64,000 bases of DNA from Planctomycetota bacterium (GCA_003670925.1 QWQG01000165.1:32424-96423); one strand, 5' to 3'. Counted from the first letter of the stretch, positions 1-9,018 are shown. A program made the numbers and translations. Notes: generated by a model not told the origin, from the sequence alone.

Positions 1-2
1 TG

Positions 3-140
3 TGGTTGGACCACGCTCCACGTCAGCAATGGGACGCGGTCGTCGAATGCGAAAGTCGCAGCGCTGAACTCAGATTCCACTTGACGCAAATTTTCGGATC
101 AAATGTATGCAACTCGCCGCCCTTTATGCCATTCCACTGA
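3..140 (+). CDS. possible C-terminal end of a gene cut by the window edge
   Basis: The third forward frame is open from the window edge to a TGA at 138-140, giving about 45 residues that begin WLDHAPRQQWDAVVE. I do not recognise the family. It would overlap the start of the next small gene by 34 nt. The other two forward frames stop at 65-67 and 82-84, so this is only the longest open frame, and it could be chance. Confidence 0.22.
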   Translation, partial: WLDHAPRQQWDAVVECESRSAELRFHLTQIFGSNVCNSPPFMPFH

Positions 141-280
141 CCGTTGGCATCTCACTTGTTTACTCTGCCAGTCGCTTCGAATTGCCTGAGAAAATCTTGC
201 GATCTGCTGTGCTGATGTTTGCCAAAACTATCGCCGCGCTTGTCGCGTTGTACTTAATTTTGTTGTATTTATCCCGATAA
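107..280 (+). CDS. small hydrophobic membrane protein, 57 aa
   Basis: The ORF runs from ATG at 107 to TAA at 278-280. The product is very hydrophobic, with two likely membrane segments: residues about 3-20 (LAALYAIPLTVGISLVYS) and about 34-55 (AVLMFAKTIAALVALYLILL). A short charged loop, FELPEKILR, joins them. This helix-charged loop-helix layout is unlikely by chance in a 174-nt frame. The gene lies 42 nt upstream of the GlmU-like gene on the same strand, so the two may be cotranscribed. No clear Shine-Dalgarno sequence is visible. The function is unknown. Confidence 0.55.
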   Translation: MQLAALYAIPLTVGISLVYSASRFELPEKILRSAVLMFAKTIAALVALYLILLYLSR

Positions 281-322
281 CGCCTGTTACGCTGATGCAG
301 AAACACGGATTGAATGTAGATC

Positions 323-1597
323 ATGCGGATCCTGCTGTTTGAAGACGCACGTGCTGAAGACCTGACACCCATTGCATTGGTGCGACCAGTATTTGAACTG
401 GTCTGTGGTCGTGATTCGCTGCGCCGGCGGTTGCAACGTTGGTTTCCGGAAGCGGACTTTGGCGTCTGGGTCAGACCTTGGCTGGTGGATGCCTATGCTG
501 AAGAACAGCCTACAATTACGGTCAATAATCTCAACTGGATTCGCAGCGGTAAAGTTCTCGTGGTGAATGGCCGCTGGTTGCCGGAACGACGACTGACAGA
601 TCTGGATTTTGTGACACACCAAACTGGTTTTGTCGATGGCCATCCGGCATGGATGCTGATCCCCGGCGAAGAACTTGGCGAACTCATGCAGGGTGATCCC
701 GCGACAGCATTGGGGCAGTATGCCAATAGTCAGCGGGGACTTCCGACAAGCGGATGTTGGATTCAATATCCATGGGATCTCGTCTCCCAAAATGCGGCAC
801 AGTTAATTCGCGATTTTACTGACGAAGGAGTTTCCGATTTTCCAAAGTTGGAGCATGTTCAAGTCCTCGGCGATCCAACGGATGTCTACATTTCTCGGCG
901 GGCAGAAATCGATCCGTATGTTGTGATCGATGCTCGTAGTGGACCAGTGTCGATTGATCGCGATGCGAAGATTCAATCCTTCACGCGGATCGAAGGCCCG
1001 TGTCATATCGGTCGTGGTTCACAACTATTTCGCGCTCTGGTCCGTAAGGGAACAACGATTGGTGAACACTGTCGAGTCGGCGGTGAAATTGAGGCATCGG
1101 TCATGCATAGTTACGTCAACAAGTACCACGAAGGTTTTGTTGGACACAGCTATATTTGTCCGTGGGTAAACATCGGAGCCATGTCGTGCACTTCGGATCT
1201 GAAAAACGACTACACGACAGTAAAGGTACCGCTCCGCGGTCAGATGATTGATTCTGGTTTAAGCAAAGTCGGATCTTTTATCGGTGATCATGCCAAGACT
1301 GCAATGGACAGTATGTTCAATTCCGGTTCATCCATTGGCATCTGCACAATGGTGATCCCCGGAGGACGACTATTGCCGCGAAATATTCCGTCGTTTAGCA
1401 GCGTGATGTTGGGTCAACTGTCGGACAACTGGACCCTCGATGCGGCAATTGAGACTGCTCGGTCGATGATGAACCGCCGCAATCAGACCTTAACAATAAC
1501 AGCCGAACGCTTATTACGAATCGTGCATCAACGCACTGAACAAGAACGCCAGAACGTTCTGCAATATGCGATGAACCACAAAGTGTTCCATGAATAG
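323..1597 (+). CDS. alternative GlmU-family protein: putative sugar nucleotidyltransferase with left-handed beta-helix
   Basis: The 424-aa product begins MRILLFEDARAEDLTPIALV. This matches the N-terminal signature I recall for the alternative bacterial GlmU family (UDP-GlcNAc diphosphorylase/GlcN-1-P acetyltransferase-like), common in planctomycetes and Bacteroidetes. Residues about 190-360 show imperfect hexapeptide repeats (IDPYVVIDARSGPVSIDRDA, then HIGRGSQ, TIGEHC, FIGDHA, SIGICTMVIPG), typical of a left-handed beta-helix acyltransferase fold. The N-terminal part lacks the classical GlmU GGxGTRM loop, as expected for this divergent family. A role in UDP-GlcNAc or related nucleotide-sugar synthesis for cell-wall or surface polysaccharide is inferred. 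The start is the only good ATG, and no strong ribosome binding site is seen. The gene converges on the next one. Confidence 0.8.
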   Translation: MRILLFEDARAEDLTPIALVRPVFELVCGRDSLRRRLQRWFPEADFGVWVRPWLVDAYAEEQPTITVNNLNWIRSGKVLVVNGRWLPERRLTDLDFVTHQTGFVDGHPAWMLIPGEELGELMQGDPATALGQYANSQRGLPTSGCWIQYPWDLVSQNAAQLIRDFTDEGVSDFPKLEHVQVLGDPTDVYISRRAEIDPYVVIDARSGPVSIDRDAKIQSFTRIEGPCHIGRGSQLFRALVRKGTTIGEHCRVGGEIEASVMHSYVNKYHEGFVGHSYICPWVNIGAMSCTSDLKNDYTTVKVPLRGQMIDSGLSKVGSFIGDHAKTAMDSMFNSGSSIGICTMVIPGGRLLPRNIPSFSSVMLGQLSDNWTLDAAIETARSMMNRRNQTLTITAERLLRIVHQRTEQERQNVLQYAMNHKVFHE

Positions 1598-1642
1598 TTC
1601 AGGGGCGGCGTCAGTCCGCAGTCCAATACGGCGGGAGCTGGA

Positions 1643-2635
1643 TCAGAAACTGCGAGTGTCGGGCGGGGCGACAGGCGCGGCATCTTTGCGGAAAACCATG
1701 TCAGTCGGTCGACCGCAGTGAGGACATGGGATTCGAAAATGGCTGGTCACTTTGGTGACTGCCCGCAGGTCTGGATTTGCTAGGCACAAGTTTCCCAAGG
1801 CATCAAAGCCGACTGCCTGAGTTCCCTCAGGCACACTGGCAAAGGTTTTGAAATCCTGTGGGCGAACTTGATCACGACACACGAAAGTCAGCTGCGAATT
1901 TCCAGCCGCCCGGCCTACCAAGCCCAGCATGTTACCATCCGGCTGGAGCATCAATCGCGATGAACCTAGTGGAGCAAATCCAGATGGAGTGATTTCACCG
2001 TTTCCGGCAATGTGAACCATTTCACCAGATACCAGTAAAGCTTCTGTTTGACCGCCAGCGTTTAGCACAAGATCGGAAACGGGCTGATAGATACGAGTAA
2101 GTTCCGTGACGCTGCCATTCGTCGTGATGACTACGATGCGATTTGCATCCTTTGACGCAACAATAAACTGCCCAATTGTGTCTCGCACAAATGATGTCGC
2201 GGCAAATGTCAGTTCGTGCAGCACGATGCTTTGCCCAATCGGGTTAACCATCTGAATCTGAGACTCGCGCGGATCAGAAGTCAGCACATACAGATTATCA
2301 TCAGCATCGAGTTGAATGCGTTGGATGTGGCTGAGGTCTGAAATTGGCAAGCTCACTTCGCCATTGTCCCCCAAACGGAACACGCATTTCGCGCTCTTGT
2401 CGGCTACAAAAATGTGGCCGTTTTTTCCAATCCGCAGATCGACAGGTTCGATCACCTTCACCGGCAGGCGTTCAATCACAGGCCGTGATGGCACAATGAT
2501 CGGAGCGTGATCGTGTTTTTCAATGGCCCCCAAAGACGGAAGTTCGTCCGAGACGACAGACGTACTGCCAGCGAAGATCGCCCCCCCAAAAAAAGTCGAT
2601 GCGATGATTCTGGAAATCGTAAATGCTTTTTGCAT
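1643..2635 (-). CDS. secreted NHL/SMP-30-like beta-propeller protein
   Basis: The frame extends further upstream, but the ATG at 2635 (MQKAFTISRIIAS) begins a signal peptide ending near VVSDELP and has GGGGAA about 9 nt upstream, so I use it (330 aa). The body contains repeated blades with hydrophobic strand-turn-strand segments such as DLRIGKNGHIFVADKSAK, LDADDNLYVLTSD and VGFDALGNLCLANPD, resembling NHL or gluconolactonase-like six-bladed propellers. The C-terminus ends with a small CPHCGRP element, perhaps a zinc ribbon, and a proline-rich tail. It is probably periplasmic or cell-surface. Ligand and activity cannot be told from sequence. It is convergent with the GlmU-like gene. Confidence 0.65.
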   Translation of the reverse strand: MQKAFTISRIIASTFFGGAIFAGSTSVVSDELPSLGAIEKHDHAPIIVPSRPVIERLPVKVIEPVDLRIGKNGHIFVADKSAKCVFRLGDNGEVSLPISDLSHIQRIQLDADDNLYVLTSDPRESQIQMVNPIGQSIVLHELTFAATSFVRDTIGQFIVASKDANRIVVITTNGSVTELTRIYQPVSDLVLNAGGQTEALLVSGEMVHIAGNGEITPSGFAPLGSSRLMLQPDGNMLGLVGRAAGNSQLTFVCRDQVRPQDFKTFASVPEGTQAVGFDALGNLCLANPDLRAVTKVTSHFRIPCPHCGRPTDMVFRKDAAPVAPPDTRSF

Positions 2636-2977
2636 TTTGCAAAGTTCCCCAAATCGTGGCCTAGCCGCGGAGATTCGATCAACAACGCCAGAGAGTGCTC
2701 TCCGAATTATCGGCATACATTTTGACGCCGTCAATCATTTGATCCAGAAAATCTTTGCTAGGTGGCAAGCCGATGGCTTTTTCCGCCTCTGCCACACACA
2801 GAAGGACCTCTATCGCGATCGCCCGTCGGAAAATCTCAGAGTTCTGCTCAGTACAGGACCGTTCGCACCACAGAGCGCCGGCACCCTCCTAGAGTTGCAG
2901 CGAGGCCTTGCGTTTGCTCCGATGCACGCAACTCGAGTATCCTGTGGTATCCATTTTTCTACTTTAGGAAATATCAA

Positions 2978-4426
2978 ATGCCCAATCTAGAACTTCGATC
3001 TGCTTGCTTTTTGTGGCTCATGGTATTTGTTGCGGCTGTTTTGCAAACGGCTGTTTTGCATGCGGGTGAAGATGTCGCGTGGTTTCGTCGCGATCACGGG
3101 GTTGCGCCGGAAGGAGTGCTGCTGCCAACGGAGTTCGGTGAGGGGGAAGAGCGATTGTGGCGCGTCGAATTGTCGCCTGGAATTTCCACGCCGTGCCTCT
3201 GCGGCGATTCCATCTTCGTTACGACGTATGTGGCGGAGTCCAAAGAACTGGCGACTGTCGCCTTAGATCGTACGACCGGGAAGATTCGCTGGAAAAAAAT
3301 TGTACCCACGCAGACTCTGGAAGCTTTTCATGACGTCGGAAGTCCGGCCTCAGCAACACCAGCTTGCAATGGGACGCAGGTATTTTCGTTCTTCGGAAGC
3401 TATGGATTGCTCTGCTACGATGTCAACGGACAGCTGCTGTGGGAAAGGCCGATGGGGCCGTTTCAGGACGAATTCGGTGCGTCCAGTTCCCCGGTGCTGG
3501 TTGGCAACAAAGTAATTTTGAATGAAGACCATGATCGCGACAGTTTTCTGATGGCTTTGGATCAACAGACAGGAGAAGTCGTCTGGAAAACCGCTCGTGA
3601 AGAGGCGACTCGGAGCTATGCCACTCCGGTAGTGTTCGAAAATCACGGACGCACGGAAATTCTGGTGGCAGGGTCACGACAATTAGCCGCCTATGATCCG
3701 CACGATGGGAAAAAGCTCTGGTGGTTCGATGGCCTGTCGCGCATCGTTGACAGCACGCCGATGGTTGTGGACGGCGACATCTATTTTGCCACATGGACGC
3801 CGGGTGGCGATTCGGACGACCGCATCCGCATGGAGCCTTTTCCCATGGCGTTGACGAGTTTTGACAAGAACAACGACGGCGAAATTGGAAAGGACGAGCT
3901 TCCTCCAGGCAATCCAATTCTTGAACGATTCTTCCGCATTGATCTCAGCCAGAATCAGGGACTGGATCAACGGGAATGGGAAAAGCACGCCCTTGTGTTT
4001 GAGCGTGCGCAGAACATCGCCGCTGCGATTCGACCTGGGAGTCACGGTCCGCTGCCTGCAGAAAACGTCAAATGGAATTACCGCCGCAGTCTTCCGACGG
4101 TTCCCAGTTCCGTGGTCTATGACGGCGTGCTGTACATGATCAAAGACGGCGGCATTATTACGAGCCTTGATGCATCTAGCGGCGAGGCATTGAAACAGGC
4201 GCGCGCAATCGGTGGAGGCAGTTATTATGCATCCATCGTGGCTGGTGACGGAAAAATTTACCTGATCAACGATGGCGGCGTGGTCAGTATTTTGAAAGCC
4301 GGACGAGACTGGAGCATCCTTGGCAGCTACGATTTCAAAGAACGCATCCTTGCCACACCCGTCATCGCAGACGGGATGATGTTGATTCGCACGGATAATG
4401 CGTTGTATGCGTTTCGGACGAGATGA
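2978..4426 (+). CDS. secreted PQQ-type beta-propeller with embedded EF-hand pair
   Basis: The start is set at ATG 2978, which begins MPNLELRSACFLWLMVF, has AGGA about 9 nt upstream and is followed by a signal peptide ending near VLHAGED. This gives 482 aa. The tryptophan-docking strands of PQQ-like (BamB-type) propellers recur: ALDRTTGKIRWKK, DVNGQLLWERP, ALDQQTGEVVWKT, YDPHDGKKLWW. Around residues 294-306 is a clear calcium-binding EF-hand loop, DKNNDGEIGKDE, followed by a second weaker one (DLSQNQGLDQREW, about 318-330), inserted between blades. No quinone-ligand residues can be assigned, so enzymatic dehydrogenase activity is not claimed. An extracytoplasmic binding or scaffold role is likely. 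It is transcribed alone, convergent with the lactonase gene. Confidence 0.75.
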   Translation: MPNLELRSACFLWLMVFVAAVLQTAVLHAGEDVAWFRRDHGVAPEGVLLPTEFGEGEERLWRVELSPGISTPCLCGDSIFVTTYVAESKELATVALDRTTGKIRWKKIVPTQTLEAFHDVGSPASATPACNGTQVFSFFGSYGLLCYDVNGQLLWERPMGPFQDEFGASSSPVLVGNKVILNEDHDRDSFLMALDQQTGEVVWKTAREEATRSYATPVVFENHGRTEILVAGSRQLAAYDPHDGKKLWWFDGLSRIVDSTPMVVDGDIYFATWTPGGDSDDRIRMEPFPMALTSFDKNNDGEIGKDELPPGNPILERFFRIDLSQNQGLDQREWEKHALVFERAQNIAAAIRPGSHGPLPAENVKWNYRRSLPTVPSSVVYDGVLYMIKDGGIITSLDASSGEALKQARAIGGGSYYASIVAGDGKIYLINDGGVVSILKAGRDWSILGSYDFKERILATPVIADGMMLIRTDNALYAFRTR

Positions 4427-4630
4427 ACTAGGTGAACCGGTTGCATCCCATCCCTCTTCAATCATCGGTATCCATCAGGAGCTCCGGATCTAATCCTTGA
4501 TCTGTAGCATGACAAAATAAAGCCGCATAAGTCACGCTAAATATGTCGCGGAATTGTGGAGACGCAACGGGTGCCCGTGCGACCTCGCAAAGGATCTTCT
4601 CGACGAAACGCGGCAGCAACATGGCTGAAT
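4427..4630. other. intergenic, convergent
   Basis: This is the space between two convergent genes. A short frame on the minus strand (4458-4664) has no features of a protein. No terminator hairpin with a T-run was seen. Confidence 0.5.
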
Positions 4631-5722
4631 TCACCGCTGCGGATCGACGGCTAGGACAGCCCACGAGATGGGGCCAGATTCAATGGTGCTGATGCGTGAC
4701 AGTTCACCGATGCCAGTGATTCGGTAGCCCGTCACTCGACCGCTGGCTTCGCCCGCCGCGTAAAGATGGCGACCGTCGCGGGTGATTGTGAAGGAGCGGG
4801 GATTGGCTTCTGTGGGAGTCACAGAGATCAGCGTCAATTGGCCAGATGTCGGGTCGATGGCGAAGCCCGCGATGCTGTCGTGCCCGCGATTGGCGACGTA
4901 CAAAAATTTGCCGTCGGCAGTCATGAGACAATCTGACGTTGAATTTTGATTGGCGTCGAATTCTTCCGGCAGCGACGACACCGATTGCTGCAGAGTCAAG
5001 TGCTTCGTGATTTTGTCGTGTGTGTACATCGATGCTCCATCCTCAACGCTGCTGCCCGCTTCATTGCTGCAGTACACCCAGCGATCTGAAGGGTGCAGGA
5101 CAATGTGTCGAGGCTGCTGGCCAAGTCTTGCTGCAACGAACGGTGGATCGAGCGGCGTTAAATGACCGGACTGAGCGTCAAATCGAAACTGATCAATGCG
5201 ATTCGCACCTGTATGTGACACATAGACCGCCTGATTCGCCAAGTCGATGGCGACTCCATGCGCTTTGTCAGCGGTTGCCACGGACTGGACGGGCACATCC
5301 GACAATCGTCCGTCACGTGCAACGCTGTGAACCGTGACTTTGTCACTCTCGTAGTAGGCCGTCAGCAGGAAATTCCCCCGGCGGTCAATCACCAGAAAAG
5401 CTGGATCGTCACCCGCATTGACAACGTTGATCAGGCTCAACTGTCCATTCGAGGGCTCGATGCGAAACGCCGCAAGCTGCCCGGAACTCCTCAGTGAAAC
5501 CCATAAAATTCGCCCGTCACTCGACGAGGCCATAAACGCAGGCTCGGCTGGACAGGCCGTCACATGGCGACGCTCAAGTTCACCAGAATCCATGTTTCTG
5601 TGAAACGTCACGATCTGCCGCTGCTGCAGCAGACTCACGAACACAAACGATTCCCCCCAAGCCGTCAGCCCACTCGCAAAAAAGAGCGCCAAAGCAGCAC
5701 TCAGAATAGAGATCGCTCTCAC
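4631..5722 (-). CDS. lactonase-family (6-phosphogluconolactonase-like) seven-bladed beta-propeller, secreted
   Basis: The 363-aa product starts at a GTG (5722) preceded by AGGAA about 8 nt upstream. It opens with a signal peptide (MRAISILSAALALFFASG...AWGES). The body has the repeated blade pattern of the lactonase family (Pfam PF10282, YbhE-like): ASSSDGRILWVSLRSSGQ, DRRGNFLLTAYYESD, IDLANQAVYVSHTGANR, HPSDRWVYCSNEAGSS, TADGKFLYVANRGHDSI, TRDGRHLYAAGEASG. Cytosolic members hydrolyse 6-phosphogluconolactone, but the signal peptide places this one outside the cytoplasm, where planctomycete paralogues are common and of unknown substrate. Length is normal for the family. Confidence 0.8.
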   Translation of the reverse strand: MRAISILSAALALFFASGLTAWGESFVFVSLLQQRQIVTFHRNMDSGELERRHVTACPAEPAFMASSSDGRILWVSLRSSGQLAAFRIEPSNGQLSLINVVNAGDDPAFLVIDRRGNFLLTAYYESDKVTVHSVARDGRLSDVPVQSVATADKAHGVAIDLANQAVYVSHTGANRIDQFRFDAQSGHLTPLDPPFVAARLGQQPRHIVLHPSDRWVYCSNEAGSSVEDGASMYTHDKITKHLTLQQSVSSLPEEFDANQNSTSDCLMTADGKFLYVANRGHDSIAGFAIDPTSGQLTLISVTPTEANPRSFTITRDGRHLYAAGEASGRVTGYRITGIGELSRISTIESGPISWAVLAVDPQR

Positions 5723-5854
5723 TAAAAGGTTCCTAGCAGTCGGAGTGAAAATGGAGTGTGCTCAGAAAATTGGCAATGACTCCACTGTTCCCGAAATTCA
5801 GTGTGTGCGTAAAATTCAGCATCGGCTAGCGGTGCTTGCCTCCGCTAACTCCGG

Positions 5855-6175
5855 TCACCCAATCCCGAAGAAAGGAGTGGCTTTAGGGCTCTCGTGAACA
5901 GTCCGATTCCAGTGTTCTATAAATGATTCACCATGTTCATCTTGAAGACTCTGACGCTGGTTGTTGACCGCTTGCAGGATTTCTGGCCACCAGACAGTAT
6001 TCAGATACTCAGTTCGCCGCGACTGTTCTTCAATTGAAATGCCAGTTTGATGTGGATCCATTTCGGGGTGTTCGAATTCCATCTCCTGCCAGTGATCATT
6101 ATGGACGGGCACATTTCCATTCCTGTCATGAGGGAACAGATCACCAAGTTGGCCGAATAAAGACTTGTGGATCAT
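5855..6175 (-). CDS. small hypothetical protein, 106 aa
   Basis: ATG at 6175 lies 8 nt downstream of AGGAG, which fixes the start; an in-frame TTG at 6181 is too close to the Shine-Dalgarno. The product begins MIHKSLFGQLGDLFPHDRNG and is hydrophilic, without a signal peptide or membrane segment. It is rich in His, Glu and Trp (HNDHWQEMEFEHPEMDPHQT, then TVWWPEILQAVNNQRQSLQD). I do not recognise the family. The good ribosome binding site and non-repetitive composition suggest it is real. It is a lone gene. Confidence 0.5.
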   Translation of the reverse strand: MIHKSLFGQLGDLFPHDRNGNVPVHNDHWQEMEFEHPEMDPHQTGISIEEQSRRTEYLNTVWWPEILQAVNNQRQSLQDEHGESFIEHWNRTVHESPKATPFFGIG

Positions 6176-6398
6176 GATCAAATCTCCTGTGTCGTCTAAA
6201 GCATCAGTACGTTCTGCGGCAGTGTATCAGCGATTTCAGCAACGCTCAAACCACCATTAGCGCACTCCGCAAGGGCACACAGAGCACAGCATGCACAATT
6301 TCTGAAGACAGTGCTGGATTGAGGGAGCCGGTCTGAATGCAGTGCGCACCACGTAAATCCATTGGTGGGCATAGGTCTTGTGTTTGCTCGTGATGGCC

Positions 6399-6575
6399 TC
6401 AGAGAGCGATAGCGGGGACTGGAAGATCGGTCGGTGACTCACCAGGGACAACCCCTTCATCCAGCGTTACCACGTAAATAACCATGGAGATTAGCATGAG
6501 AATCACGGCTCCGATGAACCGCCAATCCTGATGGAGTTTTTGCTTGGGAAGTCCCTTGGTGTGGTGGTGGCTCAT
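6399..6575 (-). CDS. small single-pass membrane protein, 58 aa
   Basis: Reading the minus strand from ATG at 6575 to TGA at 6399-6401 gives a 58-aa product. A His-rich cytoplasmic start (MSHHHTKGLPKQKLHQDWRF) is followed by one strong membrane helix (IGAVILMLISMVIYVVTL, about 21-38) and an acidic, proline-rich tail (DEGVVPGESPTDLPVPA). This organisation matches small conserved planctomycete membrane proteins that I recall only from family resemblance (HxDWRxW then TM then TLDD). No clear ribosome binding site is visible. The function is unknown. Confidence 0.6.
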   Translation of the reverse strand: MSHHHTKGLPKQKLHQDWRFIGAVILMLISMVIYVVTLDEGVVPGESPTDLPVPAIAL

Positions 6576-6949
6576 GAGTGGATCACTTAGCGGAATTGTT
6601 TACGACGGTAATGATGCAAAAGTCTTTGGACATCCCCAGCAAGCCAATCCTGCTATTTATCAACGAGCTTCAAGCCGGCGGGGTGCAACGCGTATGTTTC
6701 ACAAGGGTATGACTTCAGGAACAGAAACCATCCGTTTAAGATCGAGTACCGTGCAATCCCCTTGCTTTGGACACCAGACCGCCTCCCGGACTCGACCCCG
6801 ATTGTAACGGGCGACATTTTTCCAAACCGATGCCGCGATTCGAATTCTTCAATTTTCAAAACCCCACCAGTCTCCACTTAGATCTGCACAAGCAAAACAC
6901 GAGGCCGGGATCAGGCTGAGGATACCAATTCATTTTATTCGAACTGTAC
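6576..6949. other. intergenic stretch
   Basis: About 370 nt lie between the small membrane protein start and the SpoIIAA-like gene end. Short frames occur on both strands, but none has a ribosome binding site, signal peptide or recognisable motif. No hairpin terminator was noticed. Confidence 0.5.
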
Positions 6950-7309
6950 TTATGCTTGGCTGAGCCATTCCTTAGCTGCCTCGAATTCCGTAGCGTCAAA
7001 ATACTGAATCTTAGCCATGGTGAATGGTTTGCACACCAACGCCATCCACTTCTCCCAAGTCTTTTCACCAACCAACGCAATGCGTTTGATCTTCTTGCAA
7101 TGCGTTATGGAGAACATGGTGTCGTCCCAAAGGGCCTTCACATCCCAGCCATGAAAGTCGTGAAACTGAGCAAGGAGATTGACCTTGCCTTCCTTCGCAA
7201 TTTCCGCATCTATGAGTGGGACAAACTTTTTGTAATCTTCGTCATGGAGTTTGCCGGTCATGATGAAACCGACAGTATGTGCCGGAAGACCTGTGAGTTG
7301 TTCAATCAT
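6950..7309 (-). CDS. SpoIIAA-like (STAS-superfamily) protein
   Basis: The product starting MIEQLTGLPAHTVGFIMTGK is 119 aa. I choose ATG 7309 because GAGG lies about 10 nt upstream; the ATG three codons earlier abuts that Shine-Dalgarno. The sequence follows the SpoIIAA-like family (PF11964): an N-terminal strand with GFxxxGKLHDEDYKKFVPLID, a central FHDFHGWDVKALWDD helix, a strand KIKRIALVGEKTWEKW, and a C-terminal YFDATEFEAAKEWLSQA. Members are small soluble proteins with a CRAL-TRIO/STAS-like fold and no settled biochemical role, sometimes induced by stress. It is a single gene. Confidence 0.8.
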   Translation of the reverse strand: MIEQLTGLPAHTVGFIMTGKLHDEDYKKFVPLIDAEIAKEGKVNLLAQFHDFHGWDVKALWDDTMFSITHCKKIKRIALVGEKTWEKWMALVCKPFTMAKIQYFDATEFEAAKEWLSQA

Positions 7310-7779
7310 GTTCTTCATCCCTCAAACAAGGAAACGACGCCAATCCACGATTCTAATGAATCTCGAATCTCTATTCTTGCGAACACTGTCGTTTTTCGCG
7401 TTTTTGTTCGCATTTTTTCGGCGGCAAACGTGGGAAACATTGGAATCCGCAATCATGCTGCATCCAAGGCTAAAGCGGGAGACTGTCTGAAAATGTCTGC
7501 AATGCTGAGGTGCGTTTTGGAGTCTAGGGGCAAATATTTGGGGGGATGAACCTCGGCTCCATTTTCGCAGAGGGACGAGATAGCGACCGTTGAAGAACTC
7601 TGATCGGCGTGCGTCAATTGACTCCCCACTGAGTTGCAATCCGTCTCTCAAATTGTAATTCTTGTGATTCTGTTCCAATCCGATTCGCCGCAATGATTCG
7701 GTACTTGGGGCGGATTGATGACGAGCTTCCGTTGCTGAGTATTTGGGTTTCCCGTGATTATTTCCTAAGGTTGCCTTTT
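7310..7779. other. intergenic, divergent promoter region
   Basis: About 470 nt separate the minus-strand SpoIIAA-like gene from the plus-strand secreted protein. A 123-codon minus frame (7322-7693) is present but is basic, low in hydrophobic residues and without a ribosome binding site, so I treat it as chance. No defined operator was found. Confidence 0.45.
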
Positions 7780-9018
7780 ATGAAGTTAGCTCGCGCTTCC
7801 CGCGGTATTTTGGCTGTGTGCATGGTAATCGTCGGGCGTAATTGTTTCGCGGACGACGATGACGTTCGGACGATTCATGCGCAGCCGAGCTTTGTGGTCT
7901 CAACGAAACAAGTTGAGCTGGCTGTCACTGAATTGGGCGGGCACATGGCGCCTGTGACGTTCTTCCGGGACTCCGACAAGCCCGTTCGGCCGTACTACAT
8001 CAGTCCGTGGCAGGATGAAGCAGCGTCAGTGATGCCAGCCCCCGTCTTGGTTCCGTTGCGTGGCGATTTCTTTTGCATGCCATTCGGTTCAAACGCCGAC
8101 CCCGTGGCGGGCGAAAAACATCCTCCACACGGTGAAATCGTCGGGACAAAATGGACACACCTCGGCACCAAGAAGTCGGGTGACGTAACCACTTTGACGA
8201 TGTCAATCGACACGCTCGTGCGGCGGGGCCGAGTCACCAAAGAGCTCTCCCTAATCGATAGTCAAAACGTGATTTACTTACGACACACGATTGACGGCTT
8301 TGCCGGCCACGTGCCACTCGGTCATCACGCCACGCTGGCAATGCCCGACAAAGAGGGAACCGTGCGACTCGCGGCCAGTCCATTTCGCTTCGGCATGACT
8401 TATCCTGGACAGTTCAGCGATCCAAAGCAGGGGGAGTATCAGTCGCTGCAACCGGGTGTGAAGTGGACAACATTGACCAAAGTTCCGGTCATCTGGAAAG
8501 GAGAGCCCGATGCGGATCTCACGAAGTTGCCGGCGCGGCAAGGTTATGCCGATCTCATCCAGTTGGTGAACGAACCTTGGGAAAAAACCCATGGCCCGGC
8601 ATGGATGACGGCTACGTTTGTCGATGCTGGCTACCTGTGGTTTTCCCTAAAAGATCCCGCTATTTTAAGTAGCACGGTGTTCTGGATCGAAAACCATGGC
8701 CGCCATGGCCATCCTTGGAGTGGCCGGAATAATTGCCTTGGACTTGAAGATGTCACTTCTTATTTTGCTGATGGTCTTCAGGCTTCAACTCACGAAAACA
8801 TCTTGAGCAAAGACGGTGTACTCACCGCGCTCGAACTCAAGGCATCCGAACCTACGGCCGTGAATTATATTCAAGGTGCCGTAAAGATTCCCGCAGGTTT
8901 TGAAATGGTGAAAACGCTTGAATTTGCTCCGGGGCAAGTCACCTTCATCTCAACCACAGGGAACCGGGTCATTACTCCTGTAAAACACGAGTTTTTAAAA
9001 ACTGGAAAGTTGCAGTGA
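7780..9018 (+). CDS. secreted protein, possible aldose-epimerase-like carbohydrate fold
   Basis: ATG 7780 starts a signal peptide (MKLARASRGILAVCMVIVG...CFADDDD); AAGG lies about 11 nt upstream, giving 412 aa. The body is beta-rich with phrases such as VELAVTELGGHMAPVTFF, PPHGEIVGTKWTHLG and LSLIDSQNVIYLRHTIDG. These resemble galactose-mutarotase-like domains (substrate-binding HG, then a long beta-sandwich), but I cannot place the catalytic His/Glu with confidence. It lies 53 nt upstream of the sugar-binding lipoprotein gene on the same strand, so a role with a sugar or sugar derivative taken up by that transporter is a reasonable inference. Confidence 0.6.
   Translation: MKLARASRGILAVCMVIVGRNCFADDDDVRTIHAQPSFVVSTKQVELAVTELGGHMAPVTFFRDSDKPVRPYYISPWQDEAASVMPAPVLVPLRGDFFCMPFGSNADPVAGEKHPPHGEIVGTKWTHLGTKKSGDVTTLTMSIDTLVRRGRVTKELSLIDSQNVIYLRHTIDGFAGHVPLGHHATLAMPDKEGTVRLAASPFRFGMTYPGQFSDPKQGEYQSLQPGVKWTTLTKVPVIWKGEPDADLTKLPARQGYADLIQLVNEPWEKTHGPAWMTATFVDAGYLWFSLKDPAILSSTVFWIENHGRHGHPWSGRNNCLGLEDVTSYFADGLQASTHENILSKDGVLTALELKASEPTAVNYIQGAVKIPAGFEMVKTLEFAPGQVTFISTTGNRVITPVKHEFLKTGKLQ

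Noticed and set aside
3683..4465. 260-codon minus-strand ORF opposite the PQQ/EF-hand gene
   Set aside because: Antisense shadow of a gene with signal peptide and clear domain pattern.
7322..7693. 123-codon minus-strand ORF in the divergent gap
   Set aside because: Arg/Asn/Ser-rich, no motif, no ribosome binding site, and it would fill a promoter region.
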